From Clostridia bacterium (lineage in GTDB: Bacteria; Bacillota; Clostridia; Christensenellales; UBA1242): DNA of 64,000 bases. Within the stretch, counting starts at the first letter, position 1; every line of letters begins with the position of its first letter. The stretch spans positions 43,829 to 107,828 of the forward strand of contig JAEDFU010000001.1 in NCBI GenBank assembly GCA_016297915.1, written 5' to 3'. The position numbers were made by a program, and so were the translations under genes. This document shows positions 50,617-58,916 of the stretch, one piece after another. The notes under the pieces are model-generated. The model had not been told where the DNA came from. It saw only the letters and a list, made by a program, of their open reading frames with translations, and did no database searches.

Positions 50617-53118
50617 TTAATTTTCTTGTGGTGTTACTTTAAATGCCAAGTTTCCGTCTTTGGCAGAAATTATAATTGTCGAATTATTTGGAATATTCCC
50701 TTCAAGCAATTGTTCGGCGATTTTGTCCTCAATTTCTTGTTCAATAAGTCTACGCAAAGGTCTTGCACCATATTCGCTATCGTAACCCTTGTCTATCAAA
50801 TACTTAAGTGCACTTTCGGTTACTTTCAAATTGGCTTTTTGTGGAGAATTATTAAGACGCTTATTTAAGTTGCTTATAAATAATTTGGCAATTTGCGATA
50901 ATTGTTCATAATTCAATGGATGGAATACAGTTACAACATCAATTCTGTTCAAAAACTCTGGTTTGAATTGGCGTTTGAGAGCGTTCATCAAAATTTCCTT
51001 GATTTCATCATATTCAAGGGATTTTTTTCCTTCATCACTAGTCCCAAATCCTAGTCCGCCTTTTTTCTTTGGCAATTCACTTACACCAACATTTGATGTA
51101 AAGATAATAATCGTATTTTTAAACGAAACAGTCCTGCCTTGGCTATCTGTTAGTCTACCGTCGTCTAACACTTGAAGAAGTAAGTTGAATACATCTGGGT
51201 GAGCCTTTTCAATTTCATCAAAAAGCACGACCGAATAAGGTTTTCTTCTGACTTTTTCGGTTAATTGTCCACCCTCATCAAATCCAACATATCCTGGAGG
51301 CGAACCAATAAGTTTGCTTACACTGTGTTTTTCCATGTACTCACTCATATCAAGTCTAATAACAGCATTTTCGTTATCAAACATTGCCTCAGCAAGTGCC
51401 TTACAAAGCTCAGTCTTACCAACACCAGTTTGACCCAAGAACATAAAGCTACCAATTGGACGATTGTTGTCTTTGAGTCCAATTCTTGCTCTTCGAATTG
51501 CTTTGCTTACAGCCTCAACAGCCTCATCCTGACCAATAACTCTCTTGTGTAAGATTTCCTCAAGTTTGAGTAGTCTTACTCTTTCGTTTTCGGTTATTTT
51601 TGAAACTGGGATTTTTGTCCATTCGGAGATTATATTGCAAATATCTTCCTGAGTAATGGTCAAATCATTAGAATTTGCCACATTACTACTTGATATTTGT
51701 TTAATCTTTTCTTGACATTCACGAATTTTGTCTCTATATTGTCCTGCTTTTTCAAAATTCTCAGCAAATAGAGCCTCTTTCTTTTCTGCCTCGTACTTAT
51801 TAATCTCATCCTCTAGTTCCTTGAGTTCATCAGGCTTTTTTCTGCCATTAACTTTAACCTTGGAACTAGCCTCATCAATAAGGTCTATGGCTTTGTCTGG
51901 CAAACTTCTATCCATAATATATCTATCACTAAGTGAGGCTGCCGCAACTATGGCATCGTCACTGATTTTAACTTTGTGGAATACTTCAAAACTATCCTTT
52001 AGTCCTCTCAAAATTTCAATTGTTTGTTCAACTGTTGGAGGATTAACAATAACTGGTTGAAATCTTCTCTCCAAAGCTTTGTCTTTTTCGATATATTTGC
52101 GGTATTCTTCGGTGGTTGTTGCACCAATTGTTTGAAATTCCCCTCTTGCTAGATAAGGTTTGAGCATATCTGCTGGATTAACCTCGCCCTTGTCTCCACC
52201 AACCTGAACAAGCGTGTGAATTTCATCAATAAATACAATTATATCTTTGTTATTAGTAATATAATCAATTACTTGTTTTAGTCTCTCTTCAAGTTCACCA
52301 CGATACTTAGTTCCAGCCATAAGCCCACCAAGTTCAAGAGAGAATATAGTTTTGTTTTTGAGAAGATCTGGCACATTCCCATTTGCAATAGCAAGTGCAA
52401 GTCCGTCAACAACAGCACTTTTACCAACACCAGCCTCACCAATAAGCACTGGGTTGTTTTTGTTCTTACGACAGAGGATTTCGATAACTCTATCTATCTC
52501 CTCGTGTCTACCGATGATAGGGTCAATTTTTCCCTCTCTTGCCTTGGCAGTAAGATCTCTACCCATAGCTTTCATAAAGTCTGGCAAATCGGCTCCATTA
52601 GGTGAAATATTTTGATTTTGCATAGTACCTTGCATATCCATGTACTGATAAGAATCATCACTAGTCATTCCCATTGCCTTGGATTTGAGAACTTGCAAAA
52701 CATTGTTTTTGATATCGTTTATATTTGCCCTAAAGTATCTTTTGATAATAGTGCCTGCATCATAGTTTTCGCCCATAAGGATTGCAATCAACAAGTGCTC
52801 AGTGCCCACAAAGTCGTGACCAATTTGACTTGCAAATTGACTAGCAATGAGGATTGCCTCCTTGCTATCTATTGACAAATCCACTTCAGAAGCAATAAGA
52901 GTACTTGAATTCTTGTAAACTTTGGAAAATACATTTTCAAGAGCTTGAGATGTAATTCCATAATTTGCAAGTATCTTGCTTGCAACACTGTCTTTGATTT
53001 TGGATAGACCATACAAAATATGCTCTGTATCAATAGTATAACTGCCAAATTGCAAAGCTATGCTTCCTGCATATTGAAGTGCCATATCGGCATTATCTGT
53101 AAATCTTAAGTTATTCAT
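50617..53118 (-). CDS. clpC: ATP-dependent Clp protease ATPase ClpC (833 aa)
   Basis: Class I Hsp100 unfoldase partner of ClpP. Two Clp-N repeats (residues about 1-145), Walker A GEAGVGKSAVVDG in the first AAA+ domain, an M-domain/UVR-type coiled coil (residues about 410-450), Walker A GQTGVGKTELCK in the second AAA+ domain and LNRIDVVTVF sensor region with a C-terminal D2-small domain. The linker after Clp-N contains MDMQGTMQNQN with the 12-base motif. The start at MNNLRF follows GGAG by nine bases and overlaps mcsA by eight bases. No mcsB gene lies between. Confidence 0.95.
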   Translation of the reverse strand: MNNLRFTDNADMALQYAGSIALQFGSYTIDTEHILYGLSKIKDSVASKILANYGITSQALENVFSKVYKNSSTLIASEVDLSIDSKEAILIASQFASQIGHDFVGTEHLLIAILMGENYDAGTIIKRYFRANINDIKNNVLQVLKSKAMGMTSDDSYQYMDMQGTMQNQNISPNGADLPDFMKAMGRDLTAKAREGKIDPIIGRHEEIDRVIEILCRKNKNNPVLIGEAGVGKSAVVDGLALAIANGNVPDLLKNKTIFSLELGGLMAGTKYRGELEERLKQVIDYITNNKDIIVFIDEIHTLVQVGGDKGEVNPADMLKPYLARGEFQTIGATTTEEYRKYIEKDKALERRFQPVIVNPPTVEQTIEILRGLKDSFEVFHKVKISDDAIVAAASLSDRYIMDRSLPDKAIDLIDEASSKVKVNGRKKPDELKELEDEINKYEAEKKEALFAENFEKAGQYRDKIRECQEKIKQISSSNVANSNDLTITQEDICNIISEWTKIPVSKITENERVRLLKLEEILHKRVIGQDEAVEAVSKAIRRARIGLKDNNRPIGSFMFLGQTGVGKTELCKALAEAMFDNENAVIRLDMSEYMEKHSVSKLIGSPPGYVGFDEGGQLTEKVRRKPYSVVLFDEIEKAHPDVFNLLLQVLDDGRLTDSQGRTVSFKNTIIIFTSNVGVSELPKKKGGLGFGTSDEGKKSLEYDEIKEILMNALKRQFKPEFLNRIDVVTVFHPLNYEQLSQIAKLFISNLNKRLNNSPQKANLKVTESALKYLIDKGYDSEYGARPLRRLIEQEIEDKIAEQLLEGNIPNNSTIIISAKDGNLAFKVTPQEN
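52617..52628 (+). repeat. TTTGCATAGTAY motif, copy 6
   Basis: TTTGCATAGTAC on the plus strand, within the flexible linker between the Clp-N and first ATPase domains of ClpC; minus strand encodes Gly-Thr-Met-Gln. Confidence 0.6.
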
Positions 53119-53617
53119 GATCGTCCGCTCCTTTTTTGTTATTTTTATCATTCTTGTCTTTTTTGTCTTTTTTGTTATCTTTTGTGGTTGTATCTTGTTT
53201 GTAAGCATCAATTTCTTTTTTTAGTTTTGCTGCCTTTTCGTAGTCTTCACTCTCAACGGCTGATTTTAGCTCACGCTCAAGATTTTGTAATTTTGTATCT
53301 ACCTTGGATGCGTTTTTCTCATAGTTTTTTGCTCCAACATTGATAGACTTGACCGCCTCTCCTATTAACCCTCTGTCGTTTTGATTGTTTTCAAACACAC
53401 CTATTGGGTCAATAAAGTCAAGTTCGGGCTCAGAGAAAGGCTCAAACAAATCCATAAAACCAAGATGCCCAAAGTCATCAAATCCGCCAAAGTCAAAGGC
53501 TCTAGGATTTGACTCCATTGCACATTTTGTACATAGATGCTCCTCTGTAGTTACTCCATTTATTGTAGTTTTGCGATGATAAGTCGCTTGATTCTTTTTA
53601 CATTTATCACACAACAT
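53111..53617 (-). CDS. mcsA: McsA-like zinc-finger/UVR protein (168 aa)
   Basis: CtsR-regulon modulator. N-terminal C-x2-C near residue 3 and C-x2-C near residue 29 (DKCKKNQATYH, CTKCAME) form a zinc-binding module; residues about 105-140 are a UVR motif (LERELKSAVESEDYEKAAKLK). The last 25 residues are Lys/Asp/Asn low-complexity. In Bacillus, McsA activates the McsB arginine kinase; mcsB is absent here, so McsA may act on CtsR or ClpC by itself. The start ATG follows AAAGGAG; a GTG three codons earlier is too close to it. Confidence 0.85.
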   Translation of the reverse strand: MLCDKCKKNQATYHRKTTINGVTTEEHLCTKCAMESNPRAFDFGGFDDFGHLGFMDLFEPFSEPELDFIDPIGVFENNQNDRGLIGEAVKSINVGAKNYEKNASKVDTKLQNLERELKSAVESEDYEKAAKLKKEIDAYKQDTTTKDNKKDKKDKNDKNNKKGADDHE

Positions 53618-53622
53618 AATAC

Positions 53623-54078
53623 TCACTCCTTTAATTTATTTATTAAAACATTTCTCAGAATATTTGCTCTTTGTTTGTTTTCGATTTTGATTGGCATTGC
53701 TAGCGACTTTGAACTAAGTGCATATTTCAAAACTTTGCTCTCATCCTCGGTTACAACGCCAAGTTTTTGCAAATTGTCAAGAATTCCAGAAGATTGTCCA
53801 AAGTCTACCTCACCTGCGAGTGTTGTTGTCAAAAGCTGTTTGACATAGGAACTCTTATCTAGATTGACCCTGCCAAGTTTTATATATCCACCACCGCCTC
53901 TATGGGATTCTACAAAAAACCCCTTAGGAACTGTAAACCTTGTTGACAGAACATAATTTATCTGACTAGGTGCACAATTAAAAAAGTTGGCAAGTTCGTT
54001 TCGAGATAAATTTACAATACCATCATCATCTAATTGCTCCAAAATAAACTCTTCAATTATATCACTTATCTTTGACAT
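53623..54078 (-). CDS. ctsR: Heat-shock repressor CtsR (151 aa)
   Basis: Winged-helix repressor of class III heat-shock genes. N-terminal DNA-binding domain with LSRNELANFFNCAPSQINYVLSTRF and the wing VESHRGGGGYIKLGRV, in which the Arg-Gly-Gly-Gly-Gly turn is the thermosensing glycine-rich loop. The C-terminal helical dimerisation domain covers about residues 80-151. It is the first gene of ctsR-mcsA-clpC and its own promoter carries a CtsR box, so it is autoregulated. Confidence 0.95.
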   Translation of the reverse strand: MSKISDIIEEFILEQLDDDGIVNLSRNELANFFNCAPSQINYVLSTRFTVPKGFFVESHRGGGGYIKLGRVNLDKSSYVKQLLTTTLAGEVDFGQSSGILDNLQKLGVVTEDESKVLKYALSSKSLAMPIKIENKQRANILRNVLINKLKE

Positions 54079-54096
54079 TTTTACCTCCTGTCAAAA

Positions 54097-54113
54097 TTTG
54101 ACTTTCTTTGACT
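54097..54113 (-). promoter_or_regulatory. CtsR operator (direct heptad repeat)
   Basis: On the minus strand AGTCAAA-GAA-AGTCAAA, two heptads separated by three bases, matching the CtsR box consensus (R-GTCAAA repeats with a three-base spacer). It lies directly downstream of the ctsR -10 box. Confidence 0.85.
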
Positions 54114-54122
54114 TTCGCCAAT

Positions 54123-54151
54123 ATATTAACACTATTGTATCCCATTGTCAA
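54123..54151 (-). promoter_or_regulatory. Sigma-A promoter of the ctsR operon
   Basis: TTGACA (54151-54146), 17-base spacer, TAATAT (54128-54123), followed closely by the CtsR box. Confidence 0.8.
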
Positions 54152-54199
54152 GAGTTTTATGCCAATTTTTCAAAAAAAATTTCAAAATTTTGTATATAG

Positions 54200-54226
54200 C
54201 AAAAAAGTGCCTATTTTAGGCACTTT
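54200..54226 (-). terminator. Rho-independent terminator of the polA/amidohydrolase operon
   Basis: AAAGTGCCT pairs with AGGCACTTT around a five-base loop, with T6 on the minus strand. It lies between the amidohydrolase stop and the ctsR promoter. The remaining 270-base gap holds no other feature except the GTCAAA cluster noted at 54,328-54,353. Confidence 0.8.
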
Positions 54227-54349
54227 TACTTAAATCATTGGCGTATCACAACGATATTTATGCAAAAAATTTTTCGGATTTTCTCCATCTTTTCAAAATT
54301 TTATATTAACAAATATCTTTGACAAAACGGTCAAAAGTCAAATTAAAGG

Positions 54350-55627
54350 TCAAACAAAATCATTCTCTATTCGTTTGATTATTCTATTGCAGTTTTCGAC
54401 TACATCTTCGTATTTTGCATTACAGTAATATTTGTCATCTTTGTATACAATAATTCCGTCAATAATAGTCATAATAATATTATTTGATTCACAAGCATTA
54501 ACAAGATTATTAAATATATCATTGACTGGTTGCATATTTGGCTTGTGAGTATCTATTACAATCATATCTGCTAGATAACCCTCCTCAAGTCTACCCAAAT
54601 TATCATAGCCTAGTGCCTTTGCCCCTCTAACAGTCGCCATTTTGAGTGCATCGATTGTCATTATTGCTTGAGCGTGATTCATAACCCCTGCTTGCAAGTT
54701 GTCAGCCAAGTACATTTCCTTAAACATATTAAGATTATTATTACTTGCAGCACCGTCAGTTCCTATGGCTACATTTATTTGATTTTTGACATAACTAAAT
54801 AATGGTGCAATGCCACTACCAAGAATTAGATTGCTCGAGGGATTGGTTGAAACTGTAACATTGTAATTTTTCATGATATCAATATCATCCTGGTCACAAT
54901 GTACACAATGAGCAAGAATACAAGGTGTATCCAAAAATCCATACTTTTCAAGAAGCCCAATTGGCGTTACCCCATACTTACTAGTAATTGTTCCAACTTC
55001 AAGTAGTGTTTCGCTTACATGGGTTGACTTTAGCAGTCCATGAATCTTGGCATATTTATTAAGTTCCACAAATTGTCCCTCATCGCATGCATACAGGCTA
55101 TGTGCATACAAAATTGGCTTAATCAGATTACTTATCGAAATACTTTGGAGTTCTTTGTTCAAATACTCCTCCGAAAGAATCTCCTTGCCCGTAATAGCCC
55201 CAATGCCAATATTTGCTCTAATTCCAGTATCTACAACAGCTTTAGCAGTTTCTTCTGGGTTTAGATAAAAGTCCGCAACAGTAGTCACACCATTTTTGAT
55301 AAGTTCCATTATTCCAAGAGTCGCACCGTAGTAACAGTCTCCCTCTTGCAACTTATTTTCAAGAGGGCGCATGTAATCCACCCACCAATTTTTGAAATTT
55401 GTATTTTCGCCATAACCTCTAAATAATGTCATCGCCAAATGGCAATGGGTGTTTACTAGTCCCGGCATTACAATGTTGCCGTCACAATCAACAATCTCAC
55501 CTTGTGCGTCTCTAGGCTCTCCGACATAAATAATTTGATTGTCCTCAATTTCAATTTGCCCACCGAATATAATATCATTTTGAGTATTCATTGTGACAAT
55601 TGTTGCATTCTTCAAAATTCTCTTCAT
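54350..55627 (-). CDS. mtaD: S-adenosylhomocysteine/5'-methylthioadenosine deaminase-type amidohydrolase (425 aa)
   Basis: Metal-dependent amidohydrolase (TrzA/MtaD group), converting SAH or MTA to the inosyl form. Zinc-binding HCH in NTHCHLAMTLFRGYGEN, KSTHVSETLLEVG (third His), LAHCVHCDQDDI and GTDGAASNNNLNMF (catalytic Asp). N-terminal beta-sandwich (residues 1-60) and C-terminal strand region as in the family. Normal length. It follows polA by nine bases and shares its terminator; substrate could also be a guanine-type base or chlorohydrolase substrate. Confidence 0.85.
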   Translation of the reverse strand: MKRILKNATIVTMNTQNDIIFGGQIEIEDNQIIYVGEPRDAQGEIVDCDGNIVMPGLVNTHCHLAMTLFRGYGENTNFKNWWVDYMRPLENKLQEGDCYYGATLGIMELIKNGVTTVADFYLNPEETAKAVVDTGIRANIGIGAITGKEILSEEYLNKELQSISISNLIKPILYAHSLYACDEGQFVELNKYAKIHGLLKSTHVSETLLEVGTITSKYGVTPIGLLEKYGFLDTPCILAHCVHCDQDDIDIMKNYNVTVSTNPSSNLILGSGIAPLFSYVKNQINVAIGTDGAASNNNLNMFKEMYLADNLQAGVMNHAQAIMTIDALKMATVRGAKALGYDNLGRLEEGYLADMIVIDTHKPNMQPVNDIFNNLVNACESNNIIMTIIDGIIVYKDDKYYCNAKYEDVVENCNRIIKRIENDFV

Positions 55628-55636
55628 TTTTTCCTC

Positions 55637-58177
55637 TTATTTTGCGTCATACCAAGTTTTTCCACTCTCGATATTGACAGTTAGTTTCACGCTTAAATCA
55701 ACTACATTTTCCATATTATCTTTGAGTATTTGTGTAACTCTTTCAAGTTCACCAGGGTAGCAATCAACCACAAGTTCGTCGTGCACTTGTAATATTATTT
55801 TGCTATTTAATTTTTGCTTGTTAAACTCATCAAAGATTCTCACCATTGCAAGTTTGATAATATCACTTGCACTACCTTGCAAAGGCATGTTCATGGCAGC
55901 TCTTTCACCAAAGTTTCGAATGTTATAATTTGTACTATTAATTTCTGGAATAGGTCTAATTCTTCCAAAGATAGTCTTAATAAATCCATGTTGTTTGCAA
56001 TAATCCACATTTGATTTCATGTACTCTTCAATCTTTGGATATCTCTCAAAATAAAGTTTGATATAATTACTAGCCTCTTTGCGACTAATTCCAATATTTT
56101 GACTGAGACCAAAGTCACTTATGCCATATACAATTCCAAAGTTAATAGCCTTGGCTTGTCTACGAATATTTGGTGTAACATCATCCAAAGGCACTCCAAA
56201 AATTTCGCTCGCTGTTCGTGCATGGATATCTTCGCCATTGTTAAAGGCATCTATAAGTTTTTGGTCACCACTAAAACTTGCAAGTAGTCTAAGTTCGATT
56301 TGTGAGTAATCGGCACTTACTATAAGTCCGTCTTTGCAGGTTGGGACAAATACTTTTCTAAGTCCTCTTCCCTCTTCCGTTCTTACTGGAATATTTTGCA
56401 AGTTTGGCTCACTGCTACTAAGCCTCCCAGTTGATGTGATAGTTTGATTAAATACAGTATGAATTTTGTTTTTGCTGTCAAGCAAATTCAAAAATCCCAA
56501 AATATATGTGTTATATAATTTTGTAACAGTACGATATCTTATTATCAATGGGACTATTGGATGCTTGTGCTCAATCTCGCTCAAAACTTCTATGCTTGTA
56601 CTTTTCTTTTTGTTAGTAGGAATATTTAAGTCAAGCTTATCAAACAAAACCTCACCTAGTTGCTTAGGGCTAAAGATATTAAACTTAGTCCCTGCACAAT
56701 CGTAAATATCCTTTTCGATTTGTCTTATTTCTTCGCGATACTTTATCTCCAATTTGGCAAGTTCATCTTTGTCAACCTTGAAACCTTGAATTTCCATGTC
56801 AAATAGCAAATTCATGAGTGGAAGTTCGATATTATAGTACAAATCAAATAGTTGCAATTCTTCAAGTTTTTTGTAGTATCTTTCTTTGATTTTTACGAGC
56901 GCATAGCCCAAGCAATCACTCTCAATCCCACACTCGGCCATAACATCACCAAAGGTTATATTATACTTTGCAATCGAATTGATTAAATATCTAGCGATTA
57001 AGCAATCAAACTCGATGTTTTTGATTTCAATTCCGAGATTAAAAAAGTAATGTTTCAAAGACTTTGCATCATAAACCAATTTTTTGATTTTTTCGTTTTC
57101 AAGCACAGGCTTGATTACTTTCAAAAATTCATTGTAATCAATGCCTGTTGAGAGCAAATCCTCGCCACAGCAAATTTTGTATTCACAATCGCAATATATA
57201 TGTGTAGCATTGTCTACATAAATTGCAAACTCTTGGCACTCATTCAATTTTGATACAAGTTCATATAATTTGTCCATGTTATCTATAATTTGAGTATCAA
57301 CTATTTCTTTTTTGAGTTCAACTCCGCCAAAAAGTTCGGTTCGTTTGATAAGTGAATTAAATTGATAGCGTTTAAACATCTCCAACACTTCACTACTAAA
57401 AGGGAATGAGTATTCAAAATCTTCAAGCTTGTAGTCAAGTTTTTGGTCAGTAACAATTGTAGCAAGCCATTTGGACAAATAAGCTTGGTCTTTGCAATTA
57501 ATAAGCTTTTCTTTGAGTTTTCCAGTAATCTCATCAATATGCAAATAAATATTATCAAGCGTGCCATATTTATCAATAAGCCCAAGTGCGGTTTTTTCGC
57601 CCACACCAGTAACCCCCGGAATATTATCCGACGCATCGCCCATTAGACTTTTTAGGTCAACGACTTGCTCTGGATTTACGCCATAGTGTTCTTTTAGATT
57701 AGATTTATCTAGCGATATTGTTTCTGTAATTCCTTTTTTTGGAAAACAAATAGATGTGTTTTTGTCAATCAACTGAAAAGCATCTCTATCTGCCGACACG
57801 ATAATATTTTGAGTATCAAACTGTTTGCTCAAACACCCCATCAAGTCATCAGCCTCAAGACCTTCCTTTTCAACGACTTGAATTTTCATTTTCTTAAGCA
57901 TTTCTTTGACAATTGGAAATTGACTCTTGAGTTCATCTGGAGTTGGCTTTCGAGTCCCCTTGTATTCTGCAAATTTTTCGTGACGAAAATTCTTTTTGGC
58001 AATATCAAAACATACAGCAATATATTTTGGACTAATATCGTTTATACACTTAGTGAGCATGTTTGTAAATCCAAAAACAGCATTGCTAATCTCTCCGTCA
58101 AAATTGGACAATTGTGGCAATGCATAAAAAGCTCTGTACATCAAATTATTTCCATCAATAATTACAAATTTTTCCAT
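55637..58177 (-). CDS. polA: DNA polymerase I (846 aa)
   Basis: Gap-filling and Okazaki-fragment polymerase. N-terminal 5' nuclease (KFVIIDGNNLMYRAF; GLEADDLMGCLS; LMGDASDNIPGVTGVGEKTA), a central exonuclease-like region (about 290-460) that lacks the acidic D-x-E motif and so is probably inactive for proofreading, as in other low-GC Gram-positive Pol I, and a C-terminal polymerase domain with TSTGRLSSSEPNLQNIP, SADYSQIELRLLA, RRQAKAINFGIVYGIS (O helix) and QVHDELVVD. The start ATG follows AGGAG. Confidence 0.95.
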   Translation of the reverse strand: MEKFVIIDGNNLMYRAFYALPQLSNFDGEISNAVFGFTNMLTKCINDISPKYIAVCFDIAKKNFRHEKFAEYKGTRKPTPDELKSQFPIVKEMLKKMKIQVVEKEGLEADDLMGCLSKQFDTQNIIVSADRDAFQLIDKNTSICFPKKGITETISLDKSNLKEHYGVNPEQVVDLKSLMGDASDNIPGVTGVGEKTALGLIDKYGTLDNIYLHIDEITGKLKEKLINCKDQAYLSKWLATIVTDQKLDYKLEDFEYSFPFSSEVLEMFKRYQFNSLIKRTELFGGVELKKEIVDTQIIDNMDKLYELVSKLNECQEFAIYVDNATHIYCDCEYKICCGEDLLSTGIDYNEFLKVIKPVLENEKIKKLVYDAKSLKHYFFNLGIEIKNIEFDCLIARYLINSIAKYNITFGDVMAECGIESDCLGYALVKIKERYYKKLEELQLFDLYYNIELPLMNLLFDMEIQGFKVDKDELAKLEIKYREEIRQIEKDIYDCAGTKFNIFSPKQLGEVLFDKLDLNIPTNKKKSTSIEVLSEIEHKHPIVPLIIRYRTVTKLYNTYILGFLNLLDSKNKIHTVFNQTITSTGRLSSSEPNLQNIPVRTEEGRGLRKVFVPTCKDGLIVSADYSQIELRLLASFSGDQKLIDAFNNGEDIHARTASEIFGVPLDDVTPNIRRQAKAINFGIVYGISDFGLSQNIGISRKEASNYIKLYFERYPKIEEYMKSNVDYCKQHGFIKTIFGRIRPIPEINSTNYNIRNFGERAAMNMPLQGSASDIIKLAMVRIFDEFNKQKLNSKIILQVHDELVVDCYPGELERVTQILKDNMENVVDLSVKLTVNIESGKTWYDAK

Positions 58178-58375
58178 ACTATCTCCTAATAATATTGTAC
58201 TACAATAATGTTATAATTCAAAGCATACTTAATTAAATTATTAACTAATTTTGCCAAATTAGCCTGCATTTTTCAATATACTTTATAAAAATTCATGTGA
58301 CAAATTAAGTCAAAAAAACTTAATTGTAGTCACCTAATTGACTTTGAAAAATTAGCCGAATAAATATATATTTGC

Positions 58376-58381
58376 TATAAT
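58376..58381 (+). promoter_or_regulatory. Extended -10 promoter of the lipoprotein gene
   Basis: TGCTATAAT with TATAAT at 58,376-58,381; a TTGACT lies further upstream at 58,339-58,344. RBS AGGAGG and ATG at 58,404 follow. Confidence 0.65.
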
Positions 58382-58399
58382 TATCTCAAATATAGGAGG

Positions 58400-58411
58400 T
58401 ACTATGCAAAA
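58400..58411 (-). repeat. TTTGCATAGTAY motif, copy 7 (reverse orientation)
   Basis: GTACTATGCAAA on the plus strand; overlaps the RBS-to-start region of the lipoprotein gene, with the motif's ATG being the start codon. The only exact copy in this orientation. Confidence 0.6.
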
Positions 58412-58874
58412 CTTAAAAAAATTTTCTATTTTAGCCATTTTGGCAATATTTTTGTTTACACTAAGCGGTTGTAATACTTTGCAAGTTTCTGGCAAAACTT
58501 TCAAATACGACAGCGTAAAAATTGATTGGGGCTTGGCGGACAAAGAAGGCAAAAATGTTGTCTTTGAGGAGTTTCAAGTGTCTAGCGAGGCCGAACTTCT
58601 TAGCGTACTCAAAACCAGAAATGGCAGAAACAAACGCTTTACAACTTTTGGAACAGATAATAAGTACACAACCAAAAACGAAAGTAACGAAGTTTTGGAT
58701 AGCGGTTACTACAAGCAAGACGAAACCGTCATCACCCTAGCCGACACCGAGGAAGGACTTAGCAAAGAAGGAGCATACACTCTGCAAGCCAACGAAAAAG
58801 GCTATGTCGTTACAATCAAAATCAATAACGAGTACAAGGTCTTTGCAAAATATCAATATGTTGAGCAATCATAA
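58404..58874 (+). CDS. Small lipoprotein, unknown function (156 aa)
   Basis: Signal peptide with lipobox LSGC (Cys near residue 23), then an extracytoplasmic domain of about 130 residues with beta-rich alternation (TFKYDSVKIDW, YVVTIKINNEYKVFAKYQY), possibly a small beta-barrel or lipocalin-like fold. AGGAGG is six bases before the ATG. No known family recognised. Monocistronic, with promoter and terminator. Confidence 0.7.
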   Translation: MQNLKKFSILAILAIFLFTLSGCNTLQVSGKTFKYDSVKIDWGLADKEGKNVVFEEFQVSSEAELLSVLKTRNGRNKRFTTFGTDNKYTTKNESNEVLDSGYYKQDETVITLADTEEGLSKEGAYTLQANEKGYVVTIKINNEYKVFAKYQYVEQS

Positions 58875-58916
58875 AAAAAAGTTTAATAAGAGTTTTTCTT
58901 ATTAAACTTTTTTTTA
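58875..58916. terminator. Bidirectional Rho-independent terminator
   Basis: AAAAGTTTAATAAG pairs with CTTATTAAACTTTT around a six-base loop, with T8 on the plus strand; also ends argS on the minus strand. Confidence 0.9.

Noticed and set aside
53119..53211. Longer ClpC frame with a Lys-rich N-terminus
   Set aside because: It overlaps the Lys/Asp codons of mcsA in another frame; ClpC homology and RBS begin at 53,118.
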